Below, one piece after another: positions 36,871 to 49,240 of a stretch of DNA of 64,000 bases (its first letter is position 1; each line of letters begins with the position of its first letter). Under the pieces are notes generated by a model, which searched no databases, had not been told where the DNA came from, and saw only the letters and a list, made by a program, of their open reading frames with translations. Source of the DNA: Epiperipatus broadwayi. Lineage: Eukaryota; Onychophora; Udeonychophora; Euonychophora; Peripatidae. The stretch is taken from contig JAQFVV010000001.1 in the NCBI GenBank assembly GCA_028023455.1, positions 20,267,611 through 20,331,610 on the forward strand, in the 5' to 3' direction. A program made the position numbers and the translations under genes.

Positions 36871-37740
36871 ATGACTCCTTATCAATATCGGTTTACAGAA
36901 AATCCACCCATACAAATAGATATCTTAATTTTAATTTTCATCATCATCCTGCACAAATATTTTCTGTAGCAAAAAATCTTCTGATGAGAGCTTGTTAGAT
37001 TGTCAGATAAAGATCATCTTACTCGAGAAATAGAATTAACAAAAAATAATCTATTTTCTAATAGTTACAATAAAAACATCATATACAAGACATTCCATAA
37101 CACTGACAGTAAAAAGAAAATTGATAATTCAACTAGTTATAGAGTGATTTTATCTTATATTAAAGGAGTCACTGGTAAAATTAGTAGAAGACAATATAAT
37201 TATAATATAAAAATTAATTTTTCCACTAGCAAAAAAAATTGGTGATTTTTTCCAATAAACCTATAAACAGAGTAATTTTGGAATACCAGGGGATTTAAAA
37301 AATTCAATGTTTATAGTACTTGAAAAGTTATATAGGTCAGTCTAATAGATGAATTAAGATCAGAATTAGTGAACATAAAAATGTCTTTAGTCAGAAGTTA
37401 AATACATCATCAACGTTTACTTCATATTTTTTAGAAATCAATCACAAAGCTTATTTTGATAATGCCAAAGTACTTGCTAATTTGAAAAAGTATGAATTGA
37501 CAACCATGAAGAAGTCAATTGAAATATAAGCACAATGTACTCCAGCCTTATGGAAACGACTTACTTTATCACTTTCTTCTAATATAAACCTGAAAACAAT
37601 TAATAGTGAAACTGAAGAAAATAAACATTTTAATTCTTATACTCTGAATGCTCAAGTACTTCACACTCAATCTCATTCTTTATCTTATACTCAATCTCAT
37701 TACTATTTGAGATCTAATGCTTTTCTTTGAAAAAAAATAG
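36871..37740 (+). pseudogene. Penelope-like element B: RT C-terminus and GIY-YIG endonuclease
   Basis: Plus-strand relic. [18 protein letters not shown] from about 36881 is the diagnostic Penelope RT block (VYRKPTHTxRYL). [10 protein letters not shown] follows near 36963. In the frame 37000-37245 are REIELTKN and VILSYIKGVTGKISR, the connector. GIY-YIG then follows with GIPG near 37280 and YIGQSNR at 37330-37350, IRISEH near 37369, and a conserved C-terminal block ending KYELTTMKKSIEI near 37528. The 3' untranslated part ends at about 37737. The 5' RT region is missing, so this is a 5'-truncated copy with stops and at least two frameshifts. Confidence 0.85.
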
Positions 37741-37794
37741 TGGATACTATTTCATTGAAACATTGTGAATTAGTCAAAACTAACACATTATTAA

Positions 37795-38105
37795 CCCAAA
37801 ATCTATTATATATATATTAAACTCATTATAAATATTATTCATAGCTTTTTTATTACCAAAAATTAAACTAACATCAACATATTTAGAATAATGTAGTATT
37901 TCTTAACATTATTCTTTTTTTAATTACAATACTTTCTAATTCATTTATAAATATTGATAACATTAAAACATTAATTGCACAATTCATAACCTATCCTTTA
38001 TGTATATTCCAAAATTCATTATTACATTTAAAATATAAATTATGTAAACTTTCTTCGATAATATTTATTATGTTTATATTTATTTACATTGATTTAAATT
38101 TTTTA
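37795..38105 (-). pseudogene. Penelope-like element C: RT palm portion
   Basis: Minus-strand translation gives IIEESLHNLYFKCNNEFW near 38060-38008, then SIFINELESIV, then KYVDVSLIFGNKKAM near 37855-37815. These align with the PLE blocks ESL...F, SP(L)..IFMN.LE and the catalytic YVDD..LIF. Here the second catalytic aspartate of YVDD is lost (YVDV). The reading continues in PLE C at 36540 once the A/B composite (36541-37740) is removed. Confidence 0.7.
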
Positions 38106-38400
38106 CTAATAATATTTGTACACTTGGAATACTTTAAATAACATTAAAGATACAAAAAGAAGACAAATATATGAAACATGTTATATTAAGCATAACTTAA
38201 ATAATTGTATGAATATTTATAAAACTTCAATAAATTTGTTAATAACTGGTCAATTAAATATTAATGGAAAATTATACAATAAGTAGTATATATAAAATTA
38301 TATATGGTATATTTTGACTTATTTTGTATAATATTATGTTATATAGTTAATTTTTTCAATTTTTATTGAATCGGTGTATCATAATTTTATTCTCCTTTAT
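38106..38400 (+). pseudogene. Penelope-like fragment D (C-terminal tail and 3' end, plus strand)
   Basis: Encodes KDTKRRQIYETCYIKHNLNN near 38140-38200 and SINLLITGQLNING, matching the tail of PLE C at 35540-35400 on the opposite strand. The match goes on through 3' untranslated sequence (GTAGTATATATAAA-TTAT, then CAATTTTTATTGA near 38357). It meets PLE C head to head at about 38105. Confidence 0.7.
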
Positions 38401-39004
38401 TCATATTTTATTTTGTTATTGTTGTTATTTTACTTCCATTATGGAACACTGGATAGTGTTCTATCTGCAATAATTGATTAACATTAAAATAAATACTTAA
38501 CATTTGAAAATAGCAAAAAATCCTATGCCAAAAAAAGCTTTTTATTTATAATTGTTAATATATATAGCTGTCATATATGTTACTTTTGTTATTTATTATA
38601 ATTTATATTTAAAAAAAACAGCATAATAGTCTACCTTAATTTTCATTTTTGATGATATTAAAGTTAAGGATAATAGCTAAAAAAAATTGTTCCAAATATT
38701 GTCTTTGAAACAAAAAAATCAAAGATCATATTTATTCCTTAAGTATTTTATTCATAAAAATCCAGAAATAAAAATTGCCTTACAAAATGAATAAGTTAAT
38801 TTATTAATAATAAATATTGCAACATGAGTAAGTCTAATTCATTCTACCTAAAGGATATGTCAGAAGAAGGTGTTCCGTCTAATAGTTACATTCTGAGATT
38901 ACATAGATAACATTACCACTTGCTTGTTTGCCATGTAGATCAGTTACTGGTCATGTAAAATTATATACATAATTTATTTATATGTGTCCTAGACCAGTCA
39001 TTAT
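38401..39004. other. unassigned AT-rich stretch
   Basis: No recognised gene or repeat between the PLE nest and the LINE 3' end. Confidence 0.4.
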
Positions 39005-39400
39005 TTAATCATCATTCTCATCCATTATTAATCCACTGTAGTATGAAGGTCTCTTGAAGTATAGTCTAATTTCTCCAATCCTTAGCCTCTCTTCATATCA
39101 TATTAACAAACTTCATTAATGCATCCATCCATCTCACATGTGGTCTCTTTCTAGTCTTTTACAATCTCTTGGGATCCAGTTTAAGATCTTAACTATCTAT
39201 CTATTATCCATGTCTTACAGTAATATGTCCACTGCATCTCCAGTTTTTTTATTTCTTTCAATGATGTTAATAATATCTATTTGTTCTCTCACCCATGTAT
39301 TCCACTTTCAATCTCTTCTTGTTACTCCAACATACATTCCTCCATACTTTATTGAGAAATTATGTATCTCAGTATTGCTTTTCTGATGAATGTCTAAGTT
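39005..39400 (-). pseudogene. LINE 3' end, same family as the 49-52 kb copy
   Basis: On the minus strand, blocks corresponding to LNWIPRDCK, the CATGTGAGATGGATGGATG segment and the CTTCATACTACAGTGGATTA end match the terminal 300 bp of the LINE at 51800-52120. A TGATGA-type tail follows. It is 5' truncated to the last 100 codons or so, as usual for non-LTR insertions, and has several stops. Confidence 0.85.
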
Positions 39401-41480
39401 ACAGATCCTTAAATAGAAAATGGTAAAACCCATTTATTTAAACCTCAATTTTAAAATTTCACTCTAACTTGAAAAAGATCAAAAGCTAACACATAAGCAA
39501 ACCAATTTTCCACAATCAATAAAAGTATTTAAAAAAAATTCATGCCTATGAATGACATTTGTTAATGAGTTTTTATTTTTGGTAAAATCTAAATGACAAG
39601 CAACTACATACATAGGAGAGCATAAAAACTTCAGATACTTTTTTTTTATCTGTGAAAATCTTTATTTTAACATGTATATACATAATAAAATCATTTATGC
39701 AATAATAATATATTAATATGTTCTCAAAAATAATAAATGTGTCAAAAGTTTTAAAACTCAAATTTAAAAGTATTAGATAGTTAACAAATTTTATATTTCA
39801 CAGAACTGTTTTTCATTTGTATAATTCATCTTCTTTTAAATCATCAGAATGCAATTTCCCTAAAATGTATTATAATGTTAAATCACAATTCAAGAAACAT
39901 TTTTACATTTATGCATTTCATTATATATAAATATAAGCTTTGTGAATAAATCTTTTAACATCAATTTTTCTCTTAGGAAAGCTGACAAATGAGTTATTGC
40001 TTTCAATAATTCAACTTTTTTTTTCCTTAAGCAGAAATAGAACAAGACAATTTATCTATTACAAATGGTGAAAATAATTATTGCTCTAAGACTGCAGCAG
40101 AAGTTATTTGGACGTTTTTTAAAGTAAGAACATACTAAAATGTGAATTCTATGTAGTATCTAGTTATTATGTTTTAACAATTATTTTCAAAAATAGGACT
40201 ATATTTATCAAACTCATTAATCATTGCAATTGATGTTTGATAAAAGGCAAACAGCATTTAAATACAATGAGAATAGATTGATATTAGCTCGATTGGCTAT
40301 CAATCAGATACCTGGAAATAAAAATTCTAGATTTAATTAAAATGTAAATTTTCAAATCTTATCCTGCCTGAATTTGAATCCAAGGCATATAAATGTTAAA
40401 TTAATACACTATCGCTTTACCATTAATAAAACAGACAATTGCTCTTAAAATAATTTTATATAAGCCAATCAATTTTTTTATAATTCTTTTACAAAAATAA
40501 TAAGGAGCTGAAAATGTAAAAAAGTTTGAAAGTAATTATTAAATATCTTTATAAAAGGCTTTTCAATTAAGTTGAAATATTGACTTTTAAACATTAAAAA
40601 AAGTATTGTCTGTAATCTTATACAAAAAAAAAAAAATCTTAATTATGGGAATTGATTTTATATTTTGTCCTTCAATAATGTGAACATACTTTTTTTTAAA
40701 ACGACAATAAGAATTTAAATTGAAAATATATAATTATTCTAATTATATATGTAAAAATGATAAGCCCATCGTACCAGTCATCCCATGATTAAGCGTATTG
40801 ATATCTCCAAGTTATTTTCAGCAAGGAAAAACCTTAGAAATATAATCATTATGTAACAACGTATAGGTATGTGCAACAATATTATAAATATGCATAATTA
40901 CATGTTAAAACTATTTTATTAATATAAATATCATCTATATATTACTACTATAATAGATAATGTATGCATATTACAAATAATAGTTTTATTTTTAAAATGT
41001 TTAATTTGCTTTGTATTGTTTATTTGCTTTCTTCATTTAGATCAGTTATATATATAATGAGAACGAGCACAATTAAAAAACATTTAGTCATGTCCAATGT
41101 TTCAAATTTAACTTAATAAATTAATTGCTTACTATAATGAATGAATATGTGAAATTGATTATTATATCTTTCAATGTTATGAGTTTATTTTCACATAAAA
41201 AAAAAGTAGTATTGAAAATTATCATTGGCAATAATTTCCCATAAATATTACTGCAGTTAATACATATATAATATTTATATTATATAATAAAAAATAAAAC
41301 ATTTACTTCCACATAATTTTATTAAATGTGAACTTGTATACAATAATAATTGTGCGACTATTAATTTCATTATCTTATTTAAGATTTTTATAACCCGGCA
41401 TTAAACAATAAGCATTTACTATAATTATTTTCCATTTTTTGTTATCTCTTGCTATAATTCTTTTTTTTTAATACAGGTCA
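39401..41480. other. unassigned AT-rich stretch with one SINE-like relic
   Basis: Mostly plain AT-rich DNA. See the separate entry at 40365-40435. Confidence 0.4.
40365..40435 (-). repeat. possible tRNA-derived SINE relic
   Basis: On the minus strand, AATGGTAAAGCGATAGTG is A-box-like, and 30-40 nt later TTGGATTCAAATTC fits a B box (GGTTCAAATCC type). The rest has decayed. Confidence 0.4.
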
Positions 41481-41482
41481 AT

Positions 41483-41740
41483 TTATTCTAGCAATTTTAA
41501 CAAGTCCCTAAATAAATTACAGCTTTGTAATACTGGTAATATAAACCTATTTATGAAATAACCAAGCCAGAAAACATTATTATGATCATTCACAAACCAG
41601 ATTCCTAAAGAATCTTTATATAAATATAGAAATTTTATTACGGGAACAGTGAATACAAGTAAACAGATGATCCAGTCCGAACGTGAGATCAATAAATTTG
41701 GATTACAGTACTTTATAATGAAAAACAGGAATTACACATT
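41483..41740 (-). pseudogene. short hydrophobic frame, weakly like GPCR TM6-TM7 (uncertain)
   Basis: Minus-strand frame ending at 41483 with two hydrophobic segments separated by a polar loop. The second, NNVFWLGYFINRFILPV, followed by NLFRDLLKLL, resembles TM7 plus helix 8 of aminergic GPCRs, where FWLGYxNSxxNPxxY and FRxAFxxLL are usual. The diagnostic NPxxY would be LPVLQ here, and the first segment lacks a proper CWxP. It is either a decayed exon or a chance resemblance. A frame extension up to about 41740 adds nothing diagnostic. Confidence 0.2.
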
Positions 41741-42299
41741 CTGCCAATCCATAAAAACCAATTCTTAAAGAATCTTTTAAATGATTTTGCAAATAATTGT
41801 CCATTTTTCTTATATCAATGAAGCTAATAAAAAAGTTTAATTCTTTTTAAATATCAATCCTTGATTTATTATATAACAAATAAGAACATTGATGTAAAAA
41901 AGTGACATTATGTGCAAATTCACTTAAATAATTCTTCATGAATCTGGCTAATGAATTATTATAGTAACGTTTTCAGACTTGGTTGTTCCATGAATAGATT
42001 AACTTATTTAACATTTAATTTATTTCTCTCCTCTTGATTCAGTAAGGTTGTGTAAAGTCTAGCAATTAATTTTAATCTTCTTTTAAAGATATTTTAAGAA
42101 CATCAGAATAAAATTATTTAGCTGATATTTTCTAGAGAGAAGAAATTAAATTAAGATAAAAATAAAACATGATGCTCACAATAATTGTTTATTTACAGAT
42201 ACGTATTAAATTGTATTTCTTTAATGTTATTTTGGGTGATATCACATACTAATTTATTTACTAAATTGAATAGATTATTTTAAAAAGTGTATTCATTTA
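41741..42299. other. unassigned AT-rich stretch
   Basis: Nothing recognised upstream of the next LINE. Confidence 0.4.
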
Positions 42300-44990
42300 A
42301 TATTAAATGCAATAGGCACATTGAATGTGGAAACTTTACTTGAACCAAACTCTTCTAATCCAGAATATAGGAATGTACTGGTGACTAAGGCACTATCAAG
42401 ATTTAAGATTGATTGAGATACTGTTAATAAAATCATCTTCCAGACTAATGAAATGTAATAGACCACATAGATGGCTATAAATTATTTGATCAGTCAATGA
42501 AAGGGGAATATTTGGTGTTGGATTTGCTATAAAGCCTAACCTAGTATTTTCTATTATTGAAATTCCTCATTGTGAGAATGAAATATTAATAGTATTAAAA
42601 CATGCCTTGCACAAAGGTATTAGTACTCAGTTTATTTCTTTCTATGTTCCAACCTTATATTCAGAGAATTATTTATTGGATAGCATTATTTTTTCTTCCA
42701 GAAGACTTGAATTCACATTCTGATACAAATAGTAAACAATGTCCAAAAGTTATTAAAAGTAATAGTATTTGTGCTGTAAATTCAAATGGTTTGTTATTTA
42801 ATATTTGCACAACATATGGATTGACTATCATAAACAAAAGAAAGACTACTATAAAAGATGATGGATGCATCCATGCTCATAAAAAAAACATTGTAATTAA
42901 AAGATAAAATACAAGTTCATATTACATAAGCACTTACAGATACAGATTGTTGGACATATCAAAGATTAGTATGCTCTAAGAATAAAATGATTGATACATT
43001 AAAAATTAGATCTTATTCCAATCATATTCACAATAAAAATTGGAATTTATTTTTTAAAAGTATCTATTCTGCATACTAAATTGTTAATTTGTACTTCCAG
43101 GATTGTCTTATCATTAATGCATCAAATTCCCTTAAGCAATGTTATGAACATAAGTAAATCTATTCCTGGGTTCACTAAAAAAAAACCTGACAGATTTTCT
43201 GACAATGATCTTGTTATTAGTAATTTGATTAGAAGAAACATGGTATTTTCTTCTTGGCATAATATAATAAATTTTAAAAAGGCTGTTATAATACATATAG
43301 AGATCTAAAGATTGACATGAAGATTTAAAAATGGTTGATATATTAAAACTGCAAATAAGATGCAGACATTCACTATTCATGGTTACTCTAAATCTTTTTT
43401 TGATGTACTGAAAGCAACATATGGATTTAAGAAATTGTACCACAATCCTATTAAATCCAATAATGGCAATTTCTTATATGATGATAATGCTATTTTAAAT
43501 AAATGAAATGAATATTTTATCTTTTCAATAATGATACTAAAATTGAGATAACAACTCTTAATGGCATATTCACTTTATATAAACATTTAGATTTGAACAA
43601 AGATATCCAGCTTAATAAAGTCAAAACAGTTCTCTGTAATATTAGAAATGAAAAGGCTACAGATCCAGATAAAATATATGGAGAAGTCAAAAATATTGAA
43701 ATTTTTTTAAAATATATTCTATTGTTCTAATTTTTAAAAATAAAGAGAATTGGTAATATTGCAGTAATAATTATGGAATAACATTATTATCCACTACAGC
43801 AAAAGTATTTTCAAGGATTTTTGCTGAATAGATTATTCCAGTCATAGAGAATCAATGTAGTTTTAGAGAATCAGGAAGCACTATAGCTATAGGCTTATTG
43901 GCAGGCAAATGTAAGAAAAGTATCAGAATCAAAAGTGATTTATATATTTAATTTATTGATTACGTCAGACATTTAATTCAGTTAATCAAAAAGATTATTT
44001 GATTTGGTTATTCATCAAAATTTATTCATATTATGCAGCTTCTACATGATGCAATAAAAATACTATTACTACAAGTGGTCAATTTCAGATATTTGAAATG
44101 AAAACTGATGTTAAACAATGATATGACCTTGCTCTAACATTGTTTTCAATTCTTATGACAGTTGAACTGGCTTGATGGTGAAATTTTTAATTTGAATTGA
44201 TTAAAAGCTATAAGAACTTCATCTTCTTGGATTCTGAGTTTGATGGCTATCGACTTGAGAATGCCAACAAATATATATACACTTTGGTAGTTTTAAAATA
44301 GAAAAATAAATTTTGAGATACAACACAGACTCCTAGATGCTGTTGCTTTTAACAATTTAAAAGATAGAGTAATTCATAACAGAGAAATAACTACTGTGAC
44401 TAAGTTAACTAAATTTATATCTATTGTTTTACCTAATTTGTGAATAAAGAAGTCAAATTTAGACATTCTATCAATGCAACATAAAGACAAGGATATTATG
44501 TTAAAATTTAAAGAATACAATGACAAGACCAAAATATCAGTTCATACGTATTTCAACTGTTCAAGACTTCCTAAAAAAGTGCTTTATGATGAATGTTAAC
44601 AGTTTTATGGTAGAGGTAGATGCATCTAGATTATATGGATTCTCTCAGATATTTCAAAGAAGTGCAATATTGATTGTTTCTACTGGCAATACATAGCAGA
44701 GAATAGAATCCATTGGAGACCTACAATTAAACAATGTATTGAAGTACTTCAGAATGAAAAGTTTACTTTAATGAAGAAATTAAAACAGCATTGCAAAATA
44801 TCAAATAAACATAAAAATGGTCCTATGGGTGGATGTATTTATGGTTCACAAATCATATTGTGTAGTCATTACAAAACTTATTTCTAGAGTAGTTCCCTCA
44901 CTCCCTCTCTCCTCCCTCAACTCTCCTTCTCCCTCTCCCATCTTCTCTCCCTCTCTTTTTCTCTCTTTCTATGTGTCTTAAATTTGATTT
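42300..44990 (+). pseudogene. non-LTR retrotransposon (APE endonuclease plus RT), long decayed copy
   Basis: Nearly the whole ORF can be followed despite many stops and frameshifts. Endonuclease: IGTLNVETLL near 42310 (family IGTWNVRTL), LSRFKID near 42390, GVGFAIKPN-like sequence near 42518, FISFYVPTLY near 42630, VNSNGLLF near 42777, TIINK near 42825, then a weak HLIDYVIVR-like block. Linker: SFFDVLKATYGFKKLYHNP near 43410. RT: KATDPDK near 43660, NYGITLLSTTAKVFSRIFAE near 43772, FRESGSTIAIG near 43862, FIDY near 43950 (motif A aspartate kept). C-terminal region: SRLPKKVLYDEC near 44562 and QYIAENRIHWRPTIKQC near 44690 (family LAADRxxWRxxV). It ends in a pyrimidine-rich tract (44890-44970) and a short (TA)n. 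This resembles the elements whose endonuclease is often mis-annotated as craniofacial development protein 2-like. Confidence 0.8.
44890..44970. repeat. pyrimidine-rich CT tract
   Basis: About 80 bp of C/T on the plus strand (CTCCCTCTCTCCTCC and variants) at the 3' end of the LINE relic. A short (TA)n follows. Confidence 0.9.
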
Positions 44991-45136
44991 ATATATATAT
45001 ATAAATAAAGAATTAGAATGTAATGTCACAAAAATGCTGTTATCTTAATTTTATCGATTATTTTTCAACATTTCCCTTCATAATCTCTCAAAAAAATCAA
45101 ATGTGTGGCAATACTTTAAAAGAAAGAAATAAATAA

Positions 45137-46913
45137 AAATCTGAGTGCTTACAATGCAATAAAATTTTGAAAACTATAAATGGATCGACTTCTGGAATGA
45201 GGTTTCATGTAAGCAAGATTCATGCCAATGACTTTCAAGATGATGTTAATGCTGGTGCTTTTTCAAGCAAGAAGCAAGCAACTTTCGTGCAATTTTTGCC
45301 TAGAAAATATGTTATTTCTGCTGTTGCAAAAATGACTTGCAAAGATGAATTTGGTTTCAATAAAATTGCAATTTGTGAATTTATTCAAAGCAACTTGGTA
45401 ACAAACATTTATGACAATATGCCACCAACTACAGGCAATGGTGTAAAAAATTTAGTTTACAATTATTATCTAACCAAGAAAATTAAACTATATGAATATT
45501 TTGGGAGTCAAATCAAAGCTAGAATTTGTTTCTCAATTTCTATTGATGAATATATGACTTCCCAGAATTTTAGATATATAAACATCAATATATATGATGT
45601 AACAACATAATAATCTCTGGGTTTAATTCCCATTCAAGGCCCATTAACTAGCAAGAAAATCACAGAAATTGGCAAAAAATGGATTAAGTATTTCACTTAG
45701 ATCTAAAATGTCACAATGTAAGAGTGATAATGGAAGGTGCTTCAATAATGATAAAATTTAGCAAGAAAAATATTATCATGCATCAATTATGTCTTATACA
45801 TGGAACACACCTAAGTGTTTGGATATTCTTTACAAGAAAAAGCAACTGCAAAGGGAAATAAAAAAACTCATGCTTGGTGAAGATGAAGGAAATTCTCAAG
45901 ACATTCAAGACTGGGATGATTGTAATATTCCTCTGACTTTAGATACAGTTATTGACTCAATTGAGACAACTGATTATAACAATGAATGAATTGATTTTAA
46001 AAGTTAAAAAAAATTGCAAGATATTTAGAAAATCTCCTTTGAAAAATGATTATGTATGAAAAATGGTTTGAAGGGGGGGGAATGTAAACTTATTCTTGAT
46101 ACTTGTACAAGATGGAACAGCACTCTAATTATGGATTTCAAGATTTATTGAATTAAAATAATGTATTCCAAATGCTTTAAGAATTAGAGGAATTAATTAG
46201 GTAATTTCCAATGAAGAATGGAAGAGTTTAGAAAATCTTGTAGATGCACTTCACTCCTTTCAAATAATTGCCAATGGGTTTCCTTATGAAGATGCTTTAT
46301 TGTTAAAAGGCAAAAAAATCCATGAAATTCATTTCAAAAGAATTAGACAATCACAATTCAGTATTAACTATGCAGTTTAAGAAAGTTTTGCATGAACAAT
46401 ATTTTTCATGTAGAATGATGAACATCACTGGGTTAATAAGTTATCTTGAAAATCCCGAGTACTTGAAAAAGCAATGATTCTGAATCTGAACACTCCTTCT
46501 TATTGCCAAATCATAAAAGCATTAAAAAACAGGCTAAAAAACATACAACAGACTTTTTCATCAGATGCAGAGGACAAAATCCAAGAAGAAATTGCTCAAA
46601 ATGAAATTTCAGATGTAGAATCTGCAGATGTGCTTCAAAGATATATCAAAGAGGTTTCAAAAAAGGCTAAATCAAAACACATTATCTGTCAAAGCTTTTT
46701 TTAACTAATAAAATGTTTTTTGAGGCTACTGGAGAGTGATTGGAGTGCCTATAAAAATTGTATCAAAGGGTTAAATACTATCAGAGTGAGCAGTTTGAAT
46801 CAGAAAGGGCTTTTTCAAGTGTGAGATACTTTGTTTCAAAGATAAGTTCACACTTATCATCAAAAACTTTAAAGTTTAAGCTTATTAAAATCTTATTTCA
46901 TTAAAAAGTCATG
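45137..46913 (+). pseudogene. hAT-superfamily transposase (BED zinc finger, ZBED-like), decayed
   Basis: The frame opens at 45137. SECLQCNK, then a serine/threonine/glycine stretch, then RFHVSKIH forms a BED zinc finger (C-x2-C ... H-x4-H). Next is the hAT N-terminal block: AKMTCKDEFGFNKIAICEFI near 45313 and FSISIDEYMTSQNFRYININ near 45532 (family SFDEYTS..NRRYLNVN). Then IQGPLTSKKITEIGKK near 45634, a degraded catalytic region, and SCINYVLYMEHT near 45777 in a shifted frame. The frames 45789-45989 and 46474-46704 carry the acidic spacer (DWDD..., EDKIQEEIAQNEISDVES). The C-terminal dimerisation block SERAFSSVRYFVSKISSHLS with the following LKFKLIK lies near 46800-46890, with its stop at 46911. 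Frameshifts and stops make it inactive. I could not identify terminal inverted repeats or an 8-bp duplication. Confidence 0.85.
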
Positions 46914-46919
46914 TGAATA

Positions 46920-48266
46920 GAATATAGTGTTATTTTTTTCCATAAAATTAAAGAACTTTTTTTTTTTTTTTTTGTGAAATCATTTTTATTTTCTTAAAAA
47001 TTTTTTTTTTGTTCAATAAAAGAAATTTTTTCTATATTTTTTTATTCAAGTATTTTGCTCTGTTAAATAAAGCATTTTTTTATTTCTTTCATTTTTTTTA
47101 AAATCCTAATTAAAAATAAATTTATTGTCAGTAATTACCATTAATCACAAATTTTATTTAGGTATTTAATGGTAATTAAAAGGTAACTTTCAAACCTTAG
47201 TTAAGAATAATCTGAAGAAAAAACAAGAACTTTTATGCAGTAGTGCTTTCTTCTTTTCTTATTTTAAAAACTTTTGTTTAGCATTTTAAAGTTGGAACTT
47301 GTTATAAACTAAAAGTAATTAGAATTAGTAACCAAAATATTTTATTTTATATTGGAATAAGAAATTGTGTAAGCTTTGTATATTATTAACAGAGAGTAAT
47401 ATTGGCATATATTATTAACAAATAAAATATTATTTGTATATTCTAATTTATATGACATGATCAAATATATCAAAAATTATTTATATATTGTTCGCATAGG
47501 AAAATATTAACTTATTAATAATTGAAATATTTTTATGTTATAATGTGCATGATATTCAAATTCATTTACGTAATGTTAAAATAGACTATTTATTAATTTA
47601 TTACAGATGGGACTATTTGTATTAATAGGTCAACCCTTGAATGCATACAAATTAATACCATTTATAATTTATATATATTTGTAATGTAAAATTTAAATAA
47701 TATTATATGTATGGTTTTGTTTACTAATTCATGGAAATACTTGTTTGTAAGACAAAATCAGAATGGTGAATTTTTAATAAATTAATTTGTTGATGATTAT
47801 TTTAGATTATTCTAGTGAAATTATTTAATATAGACTAGATTAAGTTTTAGATATGCCTATTTTCTCTTGTTTACAATTTCAGTTACTAGAGTTCTTGTGA
47901 TGACAAACTAGTTTCAAGCATAATGGTATTTTGCGATATATGTGTATAAAAATAATAAAAAACAAAGTTACTTGTATATGAAACTGCTATCTTTAATATT
48001 TCAAAATGTGGGTATATTGTGTTTGGGCATCATGGGATTATTGGATGGTGCAAAGATAATAAATCACTTTTCATGTTCACTCACTTTATGATAATTATTA
48101 TTTTGTTAACCATTACATTTTATATTGACATTACAGTTATTGTACCTGATGCCCAGAGCATTGATCAAAATCAGCAATGAAAGAATGATTCCAGCATTTT
48201 TGATAAAAGAATTATTTTTTACAATTATGGACTGCTTTTAAAATATGCTTTTAGTGATATTAGCAA
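46920..48266. other. unassigned AT-rich stretch
   Basis: T-rich runs follow the hAT relic at 46930-47100. Nothing recognised beyond them. Confidence 0.4.
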
Positions 48267-48724
48267 TTAAGCCAATGCACATGCGCTTTAAAGATAAATT
48301 ATAAATGAATACTCTCACTTTTCCAGTCACAAGATATAGTTTTTTAGAAAAGATGGAATGAATCCACCCATGCTTTCGACCCAAACATTTATGTATGGGC
48401 AAATCTTAAGGGTATGGAAATGAGAGCGTGAAAATGTTAAGCAATCACTTTAAATTACATTTATTATGCTTGAACGAATAACACTTGTGAAATCTTTACA
48501 ATTTACAAGTGTCATTTATTCAAGCATTATAAATATAATTTAAAGTGATTGCTTAACATCTTCATGCTGTCATTTCCATACGCTCAAGATTTTCCCATAC
48601 ATAAATGTTTGGGTTGAAAGGATGTGGATTCATTCCATCTTTTCTAAAAAACTATATCTCATGTCTGAAAAAGTGAGATTATACATTTATAATTTATCTT
48701 TATAGCACATGTGCATTGGCTTAA
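48267..48724. mobile_element. 458-bp near-complete palindrome (foldback MITE)
   Basis: Arms 48267-48488 and 48505-48724 are reverse complements almost throughout, with a 16-nt spacer (48489-48504). Ends: TTAAGCCAATGCACATGCGC on the left and its inverted form ending GCATTGGCTTAA on the right. Mid-arm CCCAAACATTTATGTATGGG recurs inverted. Related in sequence to the 25.2-26.1 kb element. 48755-48780 (AAACATAGTGCCATATAAA) resembles that element's outer end. No coding potential. Confidence 0.92.
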
Positions 48725-48789
48725 TAACTAATATTACTATTACTGTATAAAAACATAGTGCCATATAAAATAATATCTCATTAAATATG

Positions 48790-49240
48790 CTTCTAGCTGT
48801 TTTTATAATATATCTATCTCTTAAATCCAGTCAGATGGAAAATGGACATTTATTACACTATCAAGAAGAGAAACATTTTTATTTATGTTCTGATTGTTCG
48901 AGTAATTTAAAATCTTTCTAAAATCAGAAATATTGACCCTATTACTAGGAGATGATTTCTGGATACAACATCAATATAATTGTCACTTGATTTCATCTGT
49001 ATCGTCAGCATTGATGCTGTGCAGTTGAGCAGTTAAATTGCTAATACTTTCTAAAGTCAGAGATGATTGAACATCACTTACATCAGGGATTTCCATAGTA
49101 ATTATCTAAAACAAGATCTGTGACTAGATGGGGACTATTTAGTTTACTGTTGATCCCTTCAAGGACCTTGTATTCATTGGATTTCTGACAGTACTAAATA
49201 TGTTACTGTTATTGCTACTTGGTGCTCATTTTGAGGATAT
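48790..49240. other. possible LINE 5' leader, unassigned
   Basis: More complex sequence directly upstream of the endonuclease start at 49.3 kb. Probably 5' untranslated sequence of that element, from position alone. Confidence 0.3.
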
